In this document: positions 23,059 to 32,086 of the stretch, one piece after another
How positions within the stretch are numbered: the stretch's first letter is position 1
How the letters are laid out: every line of letters begins with the position of its first letter
From: Terrisporobacter vanillatitrophus
GTDB taxonomy: Bacteria > Bacillota > Clostridia > Peptostreptococcales > Peptostreptococcaceae
Assembly: GCF_051148895.1 (NCBI RefSeq)
Contig: NZ_CP154625.1
Location: 310,001-374,000, forward strand
DNA: 64,000 nt
Direction of reading: 5' to 3'
The notes under the pieces: generated by a model
What the model was told of the DNA's origin: nothing
What the model saw: the letters and a program-made list of their open reading frames with translations, nothing else
Database searches by the model: none
Program-made: the position numbers and the translations under genes

Positions 23059-24147
23059 ATGTCAAGAAAAAAAGGGATAGGATTAGTAGTAGTTGTAGCT
23101 GTAATATGCTCAGTGCTTAGTTCGTTTTTAACAGTAGTATTATTGAAAAATAATTTAAGCACATCACCTGGAACATCTTCATCACAAAGTATAAGTATAA
23201 ATAGTAATGGAAAAAGTACAAATGTATATCAGGCAGTAACAGAAAAGGCAATGCCATCTGTAGTAGGGATTACTACAACTGTTATGAGTTCAGATAATAT
23301 GTTTTCTATTCCAACTGAATCAGAAGGTGTGGGGACAGGTATAGTAGTAGATTCAAATGGATACATTCTTACAAATTCTCATGTTATTTCTGATGGAGAA
23401 GCAAAAAAAGTAAATGTACTATTCAATGATGGTTCAACTATTAATGGTAATGTGGTTTGGTATGACTCACAATTAGATTTAGCTGTAGTAAAAGTAAATA
23501 AAACTGGACTTACTCCAGCAGAGCTTGGAGATAGTGATAAAGTTTCAATAGGTGATATAGCAATAGCTATAGGTAACCCACTTGGATTAGAATTACAAAG
23601 AACAGTTACACAAGGTATAATAAGTGGACTAGATAGAACTATAAAAACTGAACAAGCTACTATGGCAGGACTTATTCAAACAGATGCAAGTATAAACGCT
23701 GGTAATAGTGGTGGACCATTATTAAACGAAAGTGGCCAAGTTATAGGAATAAATACGGCAAAAACATCTGAAGGTGAAAGTTTAGGATTTGCTATTCCAA
23801 TTAATCAAGCAAAAGAAATAATACAATCAGTAATTAAAGATGGAAGTTATGAAAAAGTAACACTTGGTATAAAAGGATACGATGCATCAACTTATGCAGC
23901 TTATGCTCAGTCTCAAGGTCAACAAGTAGCTACTGATGAAGGTGTATTTGTTGGAGAAGTAGTAGACAATTCTCCAGCTAAAAAAGCAGGGGTTAAAGCA
24001 AATGATATAATAGTTAAATTAGGGGACACAAAATTAACAAGTATGTCTGACTTAACTAAACGTTTGTATGAATATAAAAGTGGTGATAATACAACATTAG
24101 TGGTAAATAGAGATGGTAAAGAAGTAAAATTGAACGTAACTTTTTAA
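23059..24147 (+). CDS. htrA: HtrA/DegP-like membrane-anchored serine protease
   Basis: Extracytoplasmic quality-control protease of 362 residues. One N-terminal membrane anchor (about 7-30), a Ser-rich linker, a trypsin-like domain with catalytic His in NSHV (about 108), Asp in QLDLAVV (about 139) and Ser in NAGNSGGP (about 217), and one C-terminal PDZ domain (about 265-360). AGGAGG lies 7 bases before ATG at 23059; an in-frame TTG at 23041 precedes the ribosome site and is rejected. Confidence 0.93.
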   Translation: MSRKKGIGLVVVVAVICSVLSSFLTVVLLKNNLSTSPGTSSSQSISINSNGKSTNVYQAVTEKAMPSVVGITTTVMSSDNMFSIPTESEGVGTGIVVDSNGYILTNSHVISDGEAKKVNVLFNDGSTINGNVVWYDSQLDLAVVKVNKTGLTPAELGDSDKVSIGDIAIAIGNPLGLELQRTVTQGIISGLDRTIKTEQATMAGLIQTDASINAGNSGGPLLNESGQVIGINTAKTSEGESLGFAIPINQAKEIIQSVIKDGSYEKVTLGIKGYDASTYAAYAQSQGQQVATDEGVFVGEVVDNSPAKKAGVKANDIIVKLGDTKLTSMSDLTKRLYEYKSGDNTTLVVNRDGKEVKLNVTF

Positions 24148-24164
24148 TAATAAATATAACTAAT

Positions 24165-24196
24165 AATAGTGGGGATTATTATCCTCACTATTTTTA
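24165..24196 (+). terminator. terminator of htrA
   Basis: 11-bp stem (24165-24175 with 24182-24192, one G-U), 6-base loop and T-rich tail. Confidence 0.85.
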
Positions 24197-24312
24197 TAAT
24201 TAATTTAATACATAATAAAATTAATAATATATAAATTTAATTTCTATTGAGATTTTGAGATTAAATTATTACTATTTATATATAAATAAAAAAGAAAGAA
24301 GATGAAAAATAT

Positions 24313-24801
24313 ATGAAAAATCTTGTAGTTTTTTATTCATTAGAAGGTAATACAAAATTAATAGCACATACTATTGCTAAAAAAATTAATGCAGACATAT
24401 TGGAATTAAAACCAAAGAAAAAGTATCATAATTCAGGGTTTAAAAAATATTTTTGGGGAGGAAGAAGTGTATTATTTAAAGAAAAACCAGAACTTATATC
24501 ATATGATATAAATATAGACGATTATGAGAATATATTTATAGGAACACCTATATGGGTTGGTACTTATGCACCTCCTTACAATACTTTTTTGAATCAAGAA
24601 AGTATATGTGATAAAAATATATATTTATTTGCTTGTCATGGAGGCGGTGGAGCTGATAAGTTTTATAAAAGTATAAAAGAATCTATTCCAAAAAATAATT
24701 TTAAAGGACAAATTGATTTTAAAGATCCTTTAAAAGGAAATAAAGAAGAAGTATTAGACAAAGTTGATACTTGGTTAAACAATATATATTTAAATAATTA
24801 A
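24313..24801 (+). CDS. flavodoxin
   Basis: FMN-binding redox protein of 162 residues. The phosphate-binding loop YSLEGNTKLIA sits at about 8-18, slightly altered from the usual T/S-x-T-G-x-T. The conserved IFIGTPIWVGTYAPP (about 75-89) and FACHGGGGADKFY (about 112-124) match the family. The ribosome site (AAAGAAAGAAG) is weak. Partner unknown; the next gene is a methyltransferase and probably separate. Confidence 0.88.
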   Translation: MKNLVVFYSLEGNTKLIAHTIAKKINADILELKPKKKYHNSGFKKYFWGGRSVLFKEKPELISYDINIDDYENIFIGTPIWVGTYAPPYNTFLNQESICDKNIYLFACHGGGGADKFYKSIKESIPKNNFKGQIDFKDPLKGNKEEVLDKVDTWLNNIYLNN

Positions 24802-24864
24802 ATATTAATAGATAAAATAAACAATGTATATTTACAAAAAGAAAAATGAAAATGGGAGAGTATT

Positions 24865-25710
24865 ATGAATAAGATAATGATATTTGGGTCAGGTCAAGCT
24901 GGAAATATGATATCAAACTGGATAAGTGGAGATTTTGAACTATTAGGATTTATAGATAATAATCCAAATTTGTGTGGAAAATATAAAGATAATAAAAGAA
25001 TCTATTCGGCTAAAGAATCTGTGAAAATTATGCCGGATATTATTGTTATTGCAGTTTTAAATAAAGAAGCAGCAGAAGAAATTCAACTTCAATTAAAATT
25101 ATTAGACTATAAAGGAATAGTATTTAATATTAATGATTTTAAACAATATATTGATATAAGATTGGCGTCATTAAGGTTAATAGCATCAGAAATAAATGAG
25201 CAAAAGTTAGAGGGAGAAGTTGCTGAATTAGGTGTATATAAAGGTAAATTTGCATCAGAAATAAATAAACTATTTCCCAATAAAAAACTATATCTCTTTG
25301 ATACCTTTGAAGGATTTTATGATGAAGATCTTGAGGTAGAAAGAAGCCATGGATATTTAAGAGCTAAGGAAGGCGATTTCTCAGACACTAATGTGGAGTT
25401 GGTAAAAAATAAGCTTCCATATAAAGAACAAGCAGAGTTTATAAAAGGACACTTTCCTGAAAGTATAAAAGAAGATTTGCCAAGTTTTTGTTTTGTTAGC
25501 TTAGATACAGACTTATATAAACCTACTTATGAAGGATTGAAAATATTTTATCCAAAGCTTGTTAGAGGTGGAATGATTATAGTACATGATTATAACAGCA
25601 GTCAATTTCCTGGTGTTAAAAAAGCTGTAAAAGAATATTGTAATGCGAATAATATTTTTATTGTGCCGCTATGTGATATGCATGGCTCAGCAGTATTAAT
25701 AAAAAGCTAA
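24865..25710 (+). CDS. TylF/MycF-type methyltransferase with an N-terminal Rossmann domain
   Basis: 281 residues in two parts. Residues 1-90 form a nucleotide-binding-like domain (IMIFGSGQAGNMI, then LGFIDNNPNLCG), as seen in sugar and polysaccharide biosynthesis proteins. Residues 100-281 are a TylF-family SAM-dependent O-methyltransferase domain with AELGVYKGKFASEI, LFDTFEGF, the metal-site SLDTDLYKPTYEGL and VHDYNSSQFPGVKKAV. Such fusions occur near surface-glycan loci, but no other glycan gene is adjacent here. GGGAGAG precedes ATG at 24865. The acceptor is unknown. Confidence 0.8.
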   Translation: MNKIMIFGSGQAGNMISNWISGDFELLGFIDNNPNLCGKYKDNKRIYSAKESVKIMPDIIVIAVLNKEAAEEIQLQLKLLDYKGIVFNINDFKQYIDIRLASLRLIASEINEQKLEGEVAELGVYKGKFASEINKLFPNKKLYLFDTFEGFYDEDLEVERSHGYLRAKEGDFSDTNVELVKNKLPYKEQAEFIKGHFPESIKEDLPSFCFVSLDTDLYKPTYEGLKIFYPKLVRGGMIIVHDYNSSQFPGVKKAVKEYCNANNIFIVPLCDMHGSAVLIKS

Positions 25711-25745
25711 TTATACATTATAAATAAATGAATATTTTAATTTGA

Positions 25746-25773
25746 AAAGCGAACTTGTAAAGTTCGTTTTTTC
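25746..25773 (+). terminator. terminator of the methyltransferase gene
   Basis: Short stem (AGCGAACTT with AAGTTCGTT, one G-U) with a 3-base loop and TTTTTT. Confidence 0.8.
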
Positions 25774-25857
25774 ATTAGTAAAAATTTATGGCAAAAAAAA
25801 TCAAGAAACTAAATTCAATAGGGTATAAAATATATTTCTGAAAAGGAGGTATATTTT

Positions 25858-27891
25858 ATGTTATCTAATTACCCAGAAGAAAAAGAATATCTTAATTTTA
25901 CTTTACAAAAATTAAAAAATTATTTAAATAATTTACAAAAAAAAGTAAAGCTTTATGCTGAAGAATTTAAAGAATCAAAAAAGTATCTTTATGAAAATAG
26001 AAATGATATGGATTCCATGGAGATATTTTCAAACGAGAATTCTATTAATCAAATTGTTAATAATGGAGACTTTGTATGTGAGCAAAAAAGAAGAATAGAA
26101 AACTTAATTGAATCACCATACTTTGCAAGAATAGATTTTTTATATGAAGGAGAGGAAGAAAGTGAAAAGGTTTATATAGGAAGAAATTCATTTTTAGATG
26201 AGTATGGGAATATGATTATTTATGACTGGAGAGCGCCAATTTCAAGTATGTATTATGATTTTGAACTGGGTAATGCTAACTATGAAGCACCGGCTGGAAA
26301 AATCTACGGGGAAATAACTAAGAAGAGACAATTTAAAATAAGTAAAAGTAATATGGAATATGTTTTAGAGAGTTCACTTAATATTAATGATGAAATACTA
26401 CAAAGAGAATTAAGCTATGAATCTGATCAAAAAATGAAAAATATAGTATCAACAATTCAAAAAGAGCAAAATGAAATAATAAGAAATGAGAATAAGGATA
26501 CTTTGATAATTCAAGGTGTAGCAGGTTCGGGAAAAACTTCCATTGCATTACATCGAGTGGCATATTTTTTATATAAGTATAGAGATTACTTACATGCAGA
26601 AAACATAGCTATAATATAACCTAATAAAGTATTTTCCGATTATATATCAACTGTATTACCACAACTTGGTGAAGAGACTATAAACGAGTTAAGCTTTGAA
26701 GATATAGTAAGAGAGCAGTTAAATAAGGATATTAAATTTGAAAAATATAATGAAGTAGTTGAAAATAATGATGAATTAACCATTGAGAGAATGAAGTTTA
26801 AAGCAACTAGTAAATTTGTAGATTTATTAGATGATTATATTAAATATGTGGATGGTAAGTATTTTTCTCCCAAAGAAATTGTTTATAAAAATATATTAAT
26901 TGATAAAGATTTCATTTTGGAAAAGTATAATGTTTATAAACGACATCCTATATTTAAAAGATTAGAAAAAATAAGTGATGATATTATAGAAAAAATAAAT
27001 ATGGATACTAAAAGTATAATAGATATAAGTAAAAAAGAAATATATAAGCAAATTAAAGATATGTTCAAGTTAAATACAACTTTGGAGCTTTACGAGGATT
27101 TTTATAAATATATAAATAAAGATAAATGCTTAATTCTAAAGAATAAAAAAGAATTAGAATATTATGATGTATTTCCATATATTTATTTACAGCATTATAC
27201 GGAGGGAACAAAGGAAATAATTTATATTCAGCATGTGATTATAGATGAAATGCAAGACTATACACCAATTCAATATGAAGTTATTAAAAAAATATATAAG
27301 TGTAAAAAAACTATATTGGGTGATTTTGGTCAGTGTATTAACCAACATAACTCGAATACATTGAATACATTAAAAAATATATTTGAAGATAGCCAAATTG
27401 TTCATATTAATAAAAGTTATAGATCTACGTATGAGATAATTAATTTTGCAAAGAAAATATATGATACTGATATTGAACCTATAGAAAGGCATGGAGAAGA
27501 TCCTGAAATAATAAAATGTAACAATGTGAAAGAAGAAGTAAAAGAAATAGAAAAAATAATTAAGAAATTTAATGAAAGTAAATCTACTACTTTGGCAATA
27601 ATCTGCAAAAAGAAAGAAGAAGTTGAGTATTTATATGAAATTTTTAAAGAAAAGTATGAAATAAATAAATTAGATTTTGATTCCATAGAGTTTAAAGAAG
27701 GGGTAATTATTTCTACTATTCAAATGTCAAAAGGCTTGGAATTTGATGAAGTATTACTTCCTTTTGTAAATAATCATAATTATAGTTGTGATTTTGATAG
27801 AAATTTATTATACGTGGCATGTACTAGAGCTATGAATAGCTTAAATCTAACTTATAGTAGTGAGATTTCTTCGCTAATACAAATAAATTAA
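25858..27891 (+). pseudogene. HelD-like UvrD/Rep helicase interrupted by one nonsense codon
   Basis: A 677-codon frame resembling HelD, the SF1 ATPase that releases stalled RNA polymerase. An N-terminal coiled-coil, Walker A QGVAGSGKTSIALHR (about 219-233), Walker B VIIDEMQDYTP, GDFGQCIN and the C-terminal YVACTRAMNSL are present. A TAA at 26617-26619 (codon 254) breaks it between AENIAII and PNKVFSDYIS, where relatives have a sense codon, probably Ser (TCA to TAA). The frame is otherwise intact on both sides, so the break is recent, read through, or a sequencing error. AAAGGAGG lies upstream of ATG 25858. It is shorter than B. subtilis HelD. Confidence 0.85.
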
Positions 27892-27905
27892 AGGTGGTAT
27901 GTAAT

Positions 27906-28808
27906 TTGAAAGAATTTGAAAAAGTTATAGCTGTTCAGCAGATGCAGGATTTTATAGATGATAATTTGAATAAAAATATAACTCTTTATGAACTAGCAAA
28001 ATGCTCTAATTATTCCCCCTGGTATTGTGCTAAATTATTTAAAGAGTATATAGGGAAAACACCTTTCGAATATATAAGATTAAAAAGATTATCAAAGGCA
28101 GCCATAGAGCTTCGAAACCAGGATAAAAAAGTTGTGGATGTGGCATTGGATTTTGTGTTTGATTCCCACGAAGGATTTACAAGGGCCTTTAAAAAGCAGT
28201 TTGGTTTAACTCCTAAAAGCTATAAAAAAGATACTCCACCTATAAGTTTATTTACTTCTTATCCTATAAAAGAACAGTATATATATGAGAATAACTTAAA
28301 TACTGATAGCAAATTAATATCCAATAATTTTTTTACTCAAGTTATTAATTTTCCAAGGAGAAAATGTATTTTAAAAAGAGGCAAAAAAGCTGGAAATTAT
28401 TTTGAGTACTTTGAAGAAACAGGAGAGGAAGTATGGGGGATTTTATCTAGCATAAAAGAAGCTATTAATGAACCTTTAGGAATGTGGTTGCCGCATAAAT
28501 TTATTAAAGAGAATACTTCTAATTATGTTCAAGGTGTTGATGTTCCTTTGGATTACAAAGGAATTGTTCCACAAGGATTTGAAATAATAACACTGCCTCC
28601 ATGTAAAATGATGGTTTTTCAGGGAGAACCATTTGAAAATGATAATTTTCAAAGTGCAATAAATTTTTTATCAAGGGAAATAGATAAATATAATCCTACT
28701 TTATATGGATATGAGTGGGATTTAAATGAGGTGCCAAGTTTTCAAATGGAACCACAAGGATATAGAGGCTATATAGAAGCTAGACCAGTAAAAGAAATAG
28801 ATATTTAA
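27906..28808 (+). CDS. AraC-family regulator with GyrI-like effector domain
   Basis: 300-residue transcription regulator. An N-terminal AraC double helix-turn-helix (about 10-105, with LAKCSNYSPWYCAKLFKEYIG and VALDFVFDSHEGFTRAFKKQ split across the two HTHs) is followed by an AraC_E_bind/GyrI-like ligand domain (about 140-298). It starts at TTG 27906, with AAGGTGG overlapping the helD-like stop codon, so the two genes are probably co-transcribed. Target genes unknown. Confidence 0.88.
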   Translation: MKEFEKVIAVQQMQDFIDDNLNKNITLYELAKCSNYSPWYCAKLFKEYIGKTPFEYIRLKRLSKAAIELRNQDKKVVDVALDFVFDSHEGFTRAFKKQFGLTPKSYKKDTPPISLFTSYPIKEQYIYENNLNTDSKLISNNFFTQVINFPRRKCILKRGKKAGNYFEYFEETGEEVWGILSSIKEAINEPLGMWLPHKFIKENTSNYVQGVDVPLDYKGIVPQGFEIITLPPCKMMVFQGEPFENDNFQSAINFLSREIDKYNPTLYGYEWDLNEVPSFQMEPQGYRGYIEARPVKEIDI

Positions 28809-28836
28809 CATATGATATAAGTTTAATTAACATAAT

Positions 28837-28876
28837 AAAAAAATTGCTATATCTATTAAAATATAGCAATTTTTTT
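28837..28876. terminator. bidirectional terminator between the AraC gene and feoB
   Basis: 15-bp perfect stem flanked by A-run on one side and T-run on the other (28837-28851 with 28862-28876), able to end transcription from both converging genes. Confidence 0.9.
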
Positions 28877-28881
28877 ATTTA

Positions 28882-30807
28882 TTATTCATTTGTAGCTTTT
28901 ATATGGCATGAACTACTTGATGGACAAGAAGAACAACCACTACAGCCACTCTTATTATTTGATTTATTTTTAAACATTCTAAACAGGATAAATGCTGCTA
29001 CTAATACGATAGCGCCGCCAACAATATATTCTATAGAAGCATTATTTCCAAGTAGAAGATTTCCGATCACATTTACTAATAAAGCAACTACCCAAGCTAG
29101 TATAAATTGATAAGATAAAGATATCATCATCATTTTATTTCCGTATTCTTTTCTCATAGTTGCAAGAGCTGCTATACATGGAGTATATAATGCAGAGAAT
29201 GCTAAGAATGAAAGTGCTGTAACTCCAGTGAATACAGTAGGTAAAACTTCAGCTAAATTACTACCAAATAAAACTGACATTGTATTTACAACTATTTCTT
29301 TAGCACCAAGTCCTGTAAGTATAGAAACTGAAATTCTCCAGTCTGTAAATCCTAAAGGAGCAAACAATGGAGCAAGTAACTTACCAAATAAAGCTAATAA
29401 ACTATCATTAATATTTTCAGTAAATCCATGTAAGTTAAATGATGATAAGAACCATATAACTACTGACATGGCAAACATTACAGTAATAACTCTTATTAAA
29501 AATCCTTTAGATTTGCTCCAAGTATTTTTTAATAAAGCTGATAAAGTAGGAACTCTATATTCTGGTAGCTCAAGAACAAAAGGCTCTGCTTGAGTTTTAT
29601 ATACCGTTTTATTTAATACTAAAGCAACTAATATGGCTACAACTACACCTAATATATATAAAGATGTAGTAACTATAGCTTTATGTTTTGGGAAGAAGAT
29701 TGATACGAATAAAGCATATATAGGTAATTTAGCACCACAAGTCATAAGTGGAGAAATTAATGCTGTTATCTTTCTATCTTTTTCACTTTCCAAAGTTCTA
29801 GTTGCCATTATTGCTGGAGATGAACACCCAAGACCCATAACCATAGGTATGAATGCTTTACCAGATAAGCCAACTCTATACATTATCTTATCCATTAAAA
29901 ATGCTGCTCTTGACATATATCCACTATCTTCAAATAATGATATTCCTAAGAATAAAGTGAAAATTAATGGGAAGAAAGGTAAAGTACCAGCAACACCACC
30001 AAGAACACCATCAACTATAAGTGATTTAAACCATAAACTTGAATTAGCTAACATGCCATCAACAGGAGTCATTACATAAGCTTCTATTGCTCCTCCTAGC
30101 CATTCTTGTAAAGGACCACCTACCCAATCAAAAGTAAACTTAAATAATAAAAGTAAAATTCCTACAAAGATTGGATAAGCAAGTATAGGATTAAGAACAA
30201 CATCATCTATATGATCACTTATTGATTTTTTATTACTTGAAGGAACTATAGTTGCATCAGATATAATTTCTTCTATTTTTTTATAAGTTTCAGTTTCATT
30301 TCCAAAATCTACAGAGTAATTGATTCTAGATTTTGAAGCATTTTCAATTACAGATTTAATATTTTCTAAACCAGTTTTCTTCTTTGCTACTATAGGAAGG
30401 ATAGTAACGTTAAGATTTTTAGCTAATTTGTTATAATCTAGTTTTATTCCTTTAGCCTCAGCTAAATCAACCATATTAAGTAAAATAACTATTGGTTTAT
30501 TATATTTCATAAGTTGAGTAGTAAGGTATAAGTTTCTGTCAAGATTAGAAGCATCTACCACATTTACTATTACATCAACATTTCCTTGTTCTAAAAAATC
30601 CTTAGATACTTTTTCCTCGTTAGAGAAAGTATCCATGGCATATATACCAGGTAAGTCTACTATTTTTATATTATCATCTAAATAGCCTTCCTTTTTTTCA
30701 ATTGTTACCCCAGGCCAGTTACCCACGTATTGGTTAGAACCTGTTAACAAGTTGAAAACAGTAGTTTTACCAACGTTAGGATTACCAAATAAAGCTACGT
30801 TAATCAA
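28882..30807 (-). CDS. feoB: ferrous iron transporter FeoB
   Basis: GTP-dependent Fe(II) importer in the cytoplasmic membrane. The 641 residues comprise an N-terminal G domain (G1 GNPNVGKTT at 8-16, G3 DLPG near 53, G4 NMVD near 112), a GDI linker to about 200, and a polytopic transport domain with paired Gate repeats containing the conserved GLGCSSPAIMATRTL. The C-terminus is cysteine-rich (GCSGCSSCPSSSSCH). Start is TTG at 30807, immediately after the feoA stop, with GAGGTGAT upstream. Confidence 0.97.
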   Translation of the reverse strand: MINVALFGNPNVGKTTVFNLLTGSNQYVGNWPGVTIEKKEGYLDDNIKIVDLPGIYAMDTFSNEEKVSKDFLEQGNVDVIVNVVDASNLDRNLYLTTQLMKYNKPIVILLNMVDLAEAKGIKLDYNKLAKNLNVTILPIVAKKKTGLENIKSVIENASKSRINYSVDFGNETETYKKIEEIISDATIVPSSNKKSISDHIDDVVLNPILAYPIFVGILLLLFKFTFDWVGGPLQEWLGGAIEAYVMTPVDGMLANSSLWFKSLIVDGVLGGVAGTLPFFPLIFTLFLGISLFEDSGYMSRAAFLMDKIMYRVGLSGKAFIPMVMGLGCSSPAIMATRTLESEKDRKITALISPLMTCGAKLPIYALFVSIFFPKHKAIVTTSLYILGVVVAILVALVLNKTVYKTQAEPFVLELPEYRVPTLSALLKNTWSKSKGFLIRVITVMFAMSVVIWFLSSFNLHGFTENINDSLLALFGKLLAPLFAPLGFTDWRISVSILTGLGAKEIVVNTMSVLFGSNLAEVLPTVFTGVTALSFLAFSALYTPCIAALATMRKEYGNKMMMISLSYQFILAWVVALLVNVIGNLLLGNNASIEYIVGGAIVLVAAFILFRMFKNKSNNKSGCSGCSSCPSSSSCHIKATNE

Positions 30808-31041
30808 TTAAATCACCTCGCTGTCTTTTAAGTAAATACTTTTAGCATCAGATTTTCTTAAAGCTAAGTTAAGTCCTCTAAAGTTTACTATTATTGGATC
30901 TCCTAATGGAGCAATTTTCTTTATTTCTATTTCAGTATTAGCAATACATCCTAAAGCAAGAAGCCTTTTTGCTAATCTTTCATCACCATTTATATTATTA
31001 ATTGTACCGCTTTGGCCAACTTTTAAGTCGTAAACAGTCAT
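30808..31041 (-). CDS. feoA: FeoA iron-transport accessory protein
   Basis: Small SH3-like cytosolic protein (77 residues) needed for FeoB function. The typical start TVYDLKVGQ and the core ERLAKRLLALGCIANTEIEI, LGDPIIVNFRGLNLALRK are present. AGGAGG lies 8 bases before ATG 31041; ATG 31044 is possible. The stop codon touches the feoB start, so the pair is one operon. Confidence 0.95.
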   Translation of the reverse strand: MTVYDLKVGQSGTINNINGDERLAKRLLALGCIANTEIEIKKIAPLGDPIIVNFRGLNLALRKSDAKSIYLKDSEVI

Positions 31042-31052
31042 CATTAACACCT

Positions 31053-31072
31053 CCTAATGAGTTTCATTATCA
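31053..31072 (-). promoter_or_regulatory. Fur-box-like operator of feoAB
   Basis: On the coding strand the site reads GATAATGAAACTCATTAGG, an inverted repeat (TAATGA, 3-base centre, TCATTA) close to the 19-bp Fur consensus. It covers the transcription start region and runs into the ribosome site, so a bound repressor would block both. Confidence 0.75.
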
Positions 31073-31077
31073 ATTAA

Positions 31078-31106
31078 ATTATAACTATATTTTGTTCATA
31101 TGTCAA
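31078..31106 (-). promoter_or_regulatory. consensus promoter of feoAB
   Basis: On the minus strand TTGACA (31106-31101), a 17-bp spacer and TATAAT (31083-31078): a perfect sigma-A promoter, as expected for an operon controlled by repression. Confidence 0.9.
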
Positions 31107-31234
31107 TATAATCATAATTTTAATATTATATTTTTAAAACACACATAAAAGACATATAAAAAAATTTAAAATATAGAGGTTTTTAACTATATATTGTATT
31201 ATAGTATTAGGTTAAAAAATGGAGATGAAAATTA

Positions 31235-31762
31235 ATGAAAACTAAAAAGATGACATTTTTAGGTTTAATGGTTGCATATAGCTTAGTATTATATATAATT
31301 GAAACTTATATACCGAACCCATTAATAGCTATTTTTCCAGGAGCTAAACTAGGTTTATCAAATATAATAACACTTATATCATTGATGATTTTAGGGGTAA
31401 AAGAGACTTGTATAATATTAACTGTTAGAATTATATTATCTTCTATTTTTGCTGGACCTCTTTCATACTTATTATTTAGTGTGGGAGGAGCATATCTAAG
31501 TTTAATAGGTATGTATTTATCTAGCAAAGTAAAAGGTTTTTCTATTATAGGAGTGAGTATCATAGGAGCCATCGGGCATAATATAGGACAATTATTAGTA
31601 GCAAGTATAATAGTACAAAATATTAATATGGTAGGGTATTTACCATTTATGCTTATAGCATCTTTAGTTACAGGGATGTTTGTAGGATTAGTATCAAAGT
31701 ATTGTTACCCAAAATTGACAAAATTTTCCGTGAAATTGTTGACAAATAATAACAATTTTTGA
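31235..31762 (+). CDS. Gx transporter family membrane protein
   Basis: Hydrophobic protein of 175 residues with about five membrane helices, of the family once annotated as heptaprenyl diphosphate synthase component I and now called Gx transporter, related to ECF-transporter S components. Typical segments are YIPNPLIAIFPGAKLGLSN, GPLSYLLFSVGGAYLS and GAIGHNIGQLLVAS. GGAGATG precedes ATG. Substrate unknown. Confidence 0.82.
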   Translation: MKTKKMTFLGLMVAYSLVLYIIETYIPNPLIAIFPGAKLGLSNIITLISLMILGVKETCIILTVRIILSSIFAGPLSYLLFSVGGAYLSLIGMYLSSKVKGFSIIGVSIIGAIGHNIGQLLVASIIVQNINMVGYLPFMLIASLVTGMFVGLVSKYCYPKLTKFSVKLLTNNNNF

Positions 31763-31768
31763 TAGAAT
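31739..31768 (+). promoter_or_regulatory. promoter of the Spo0E-like gene
   Basis: TTGACA at 31739-31744, 18-bp spacer, TAGAAT at 31763-31768. It overlaps the last codons of the preceding gene. A second TTGACA lies about 23 bp upstream without an obvious matching -10. Confidence 0.65.
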
Positions 31769-31801
31769 TAAATAAAATACATGTTGATAGTGGTGGTTTT
31801 T

Positions 31802-31972
31802 ATGGGTAAAAGTGAATTAGAAGCGCTGAAGAAGGAAATTGAAGAAGTAAGGGAATTAATAAACACATATATTGAATATCCTGAAATATTTAGGGATGAA
31901 CTAGTTGAGTCAAGTAAAAAAATAGATATGTTAATAAATGAATATATAAAACAAGCAAGTGACCCACAGTAA
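31802..31972 (+). CDS. Spo0E-like aspartyl-phosphate phosphatase
   Basis: 56-residue two-helix protein of the Spo0E family, which dephosphorylates Spo0A-type response regulators and delays sporulation. The signature SKKIDMLINEY at about 39-49 matches the family S-x-x-L/I-D-x-L-I-x-x-Y. ATG 31802 has GGTGG upstream; an in-frame ATG at 31781 lies before that site. The terminator stem begins inside the coding end. Confidence 0.85.
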   Translation: MGKSELEALKKEIEEVRELINTYIEYPEIFRDELVESSKKIDMLINEYIKQASDPQ

Positions 31973-31986
31973 TGTGGGTTTTTTTG
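31962..31986 (+). terminator. terminator of the Spo0E-like gene
   Basis: 7-bp stem ACCCACA/TGTGGGT with a 4-base loop that includes the stop codon, followed by seven T. Confidence 0.85.
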
Positions 31987-32086
31987 TATATATTTTGTGA
32001 TTTTAAATAAGAATTATGAGTATACTAGAATATAAATATTAAAGTAAATTTTATTTTTAAGTTTATTATAATTTAAAGGTGATTAG

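Noticed and set aside
28844..30079. Plus-strand open frames across feoB
   Set aside because: They are shadows of the feoB coding strand, and feoB motifs are complete on the minus strand.
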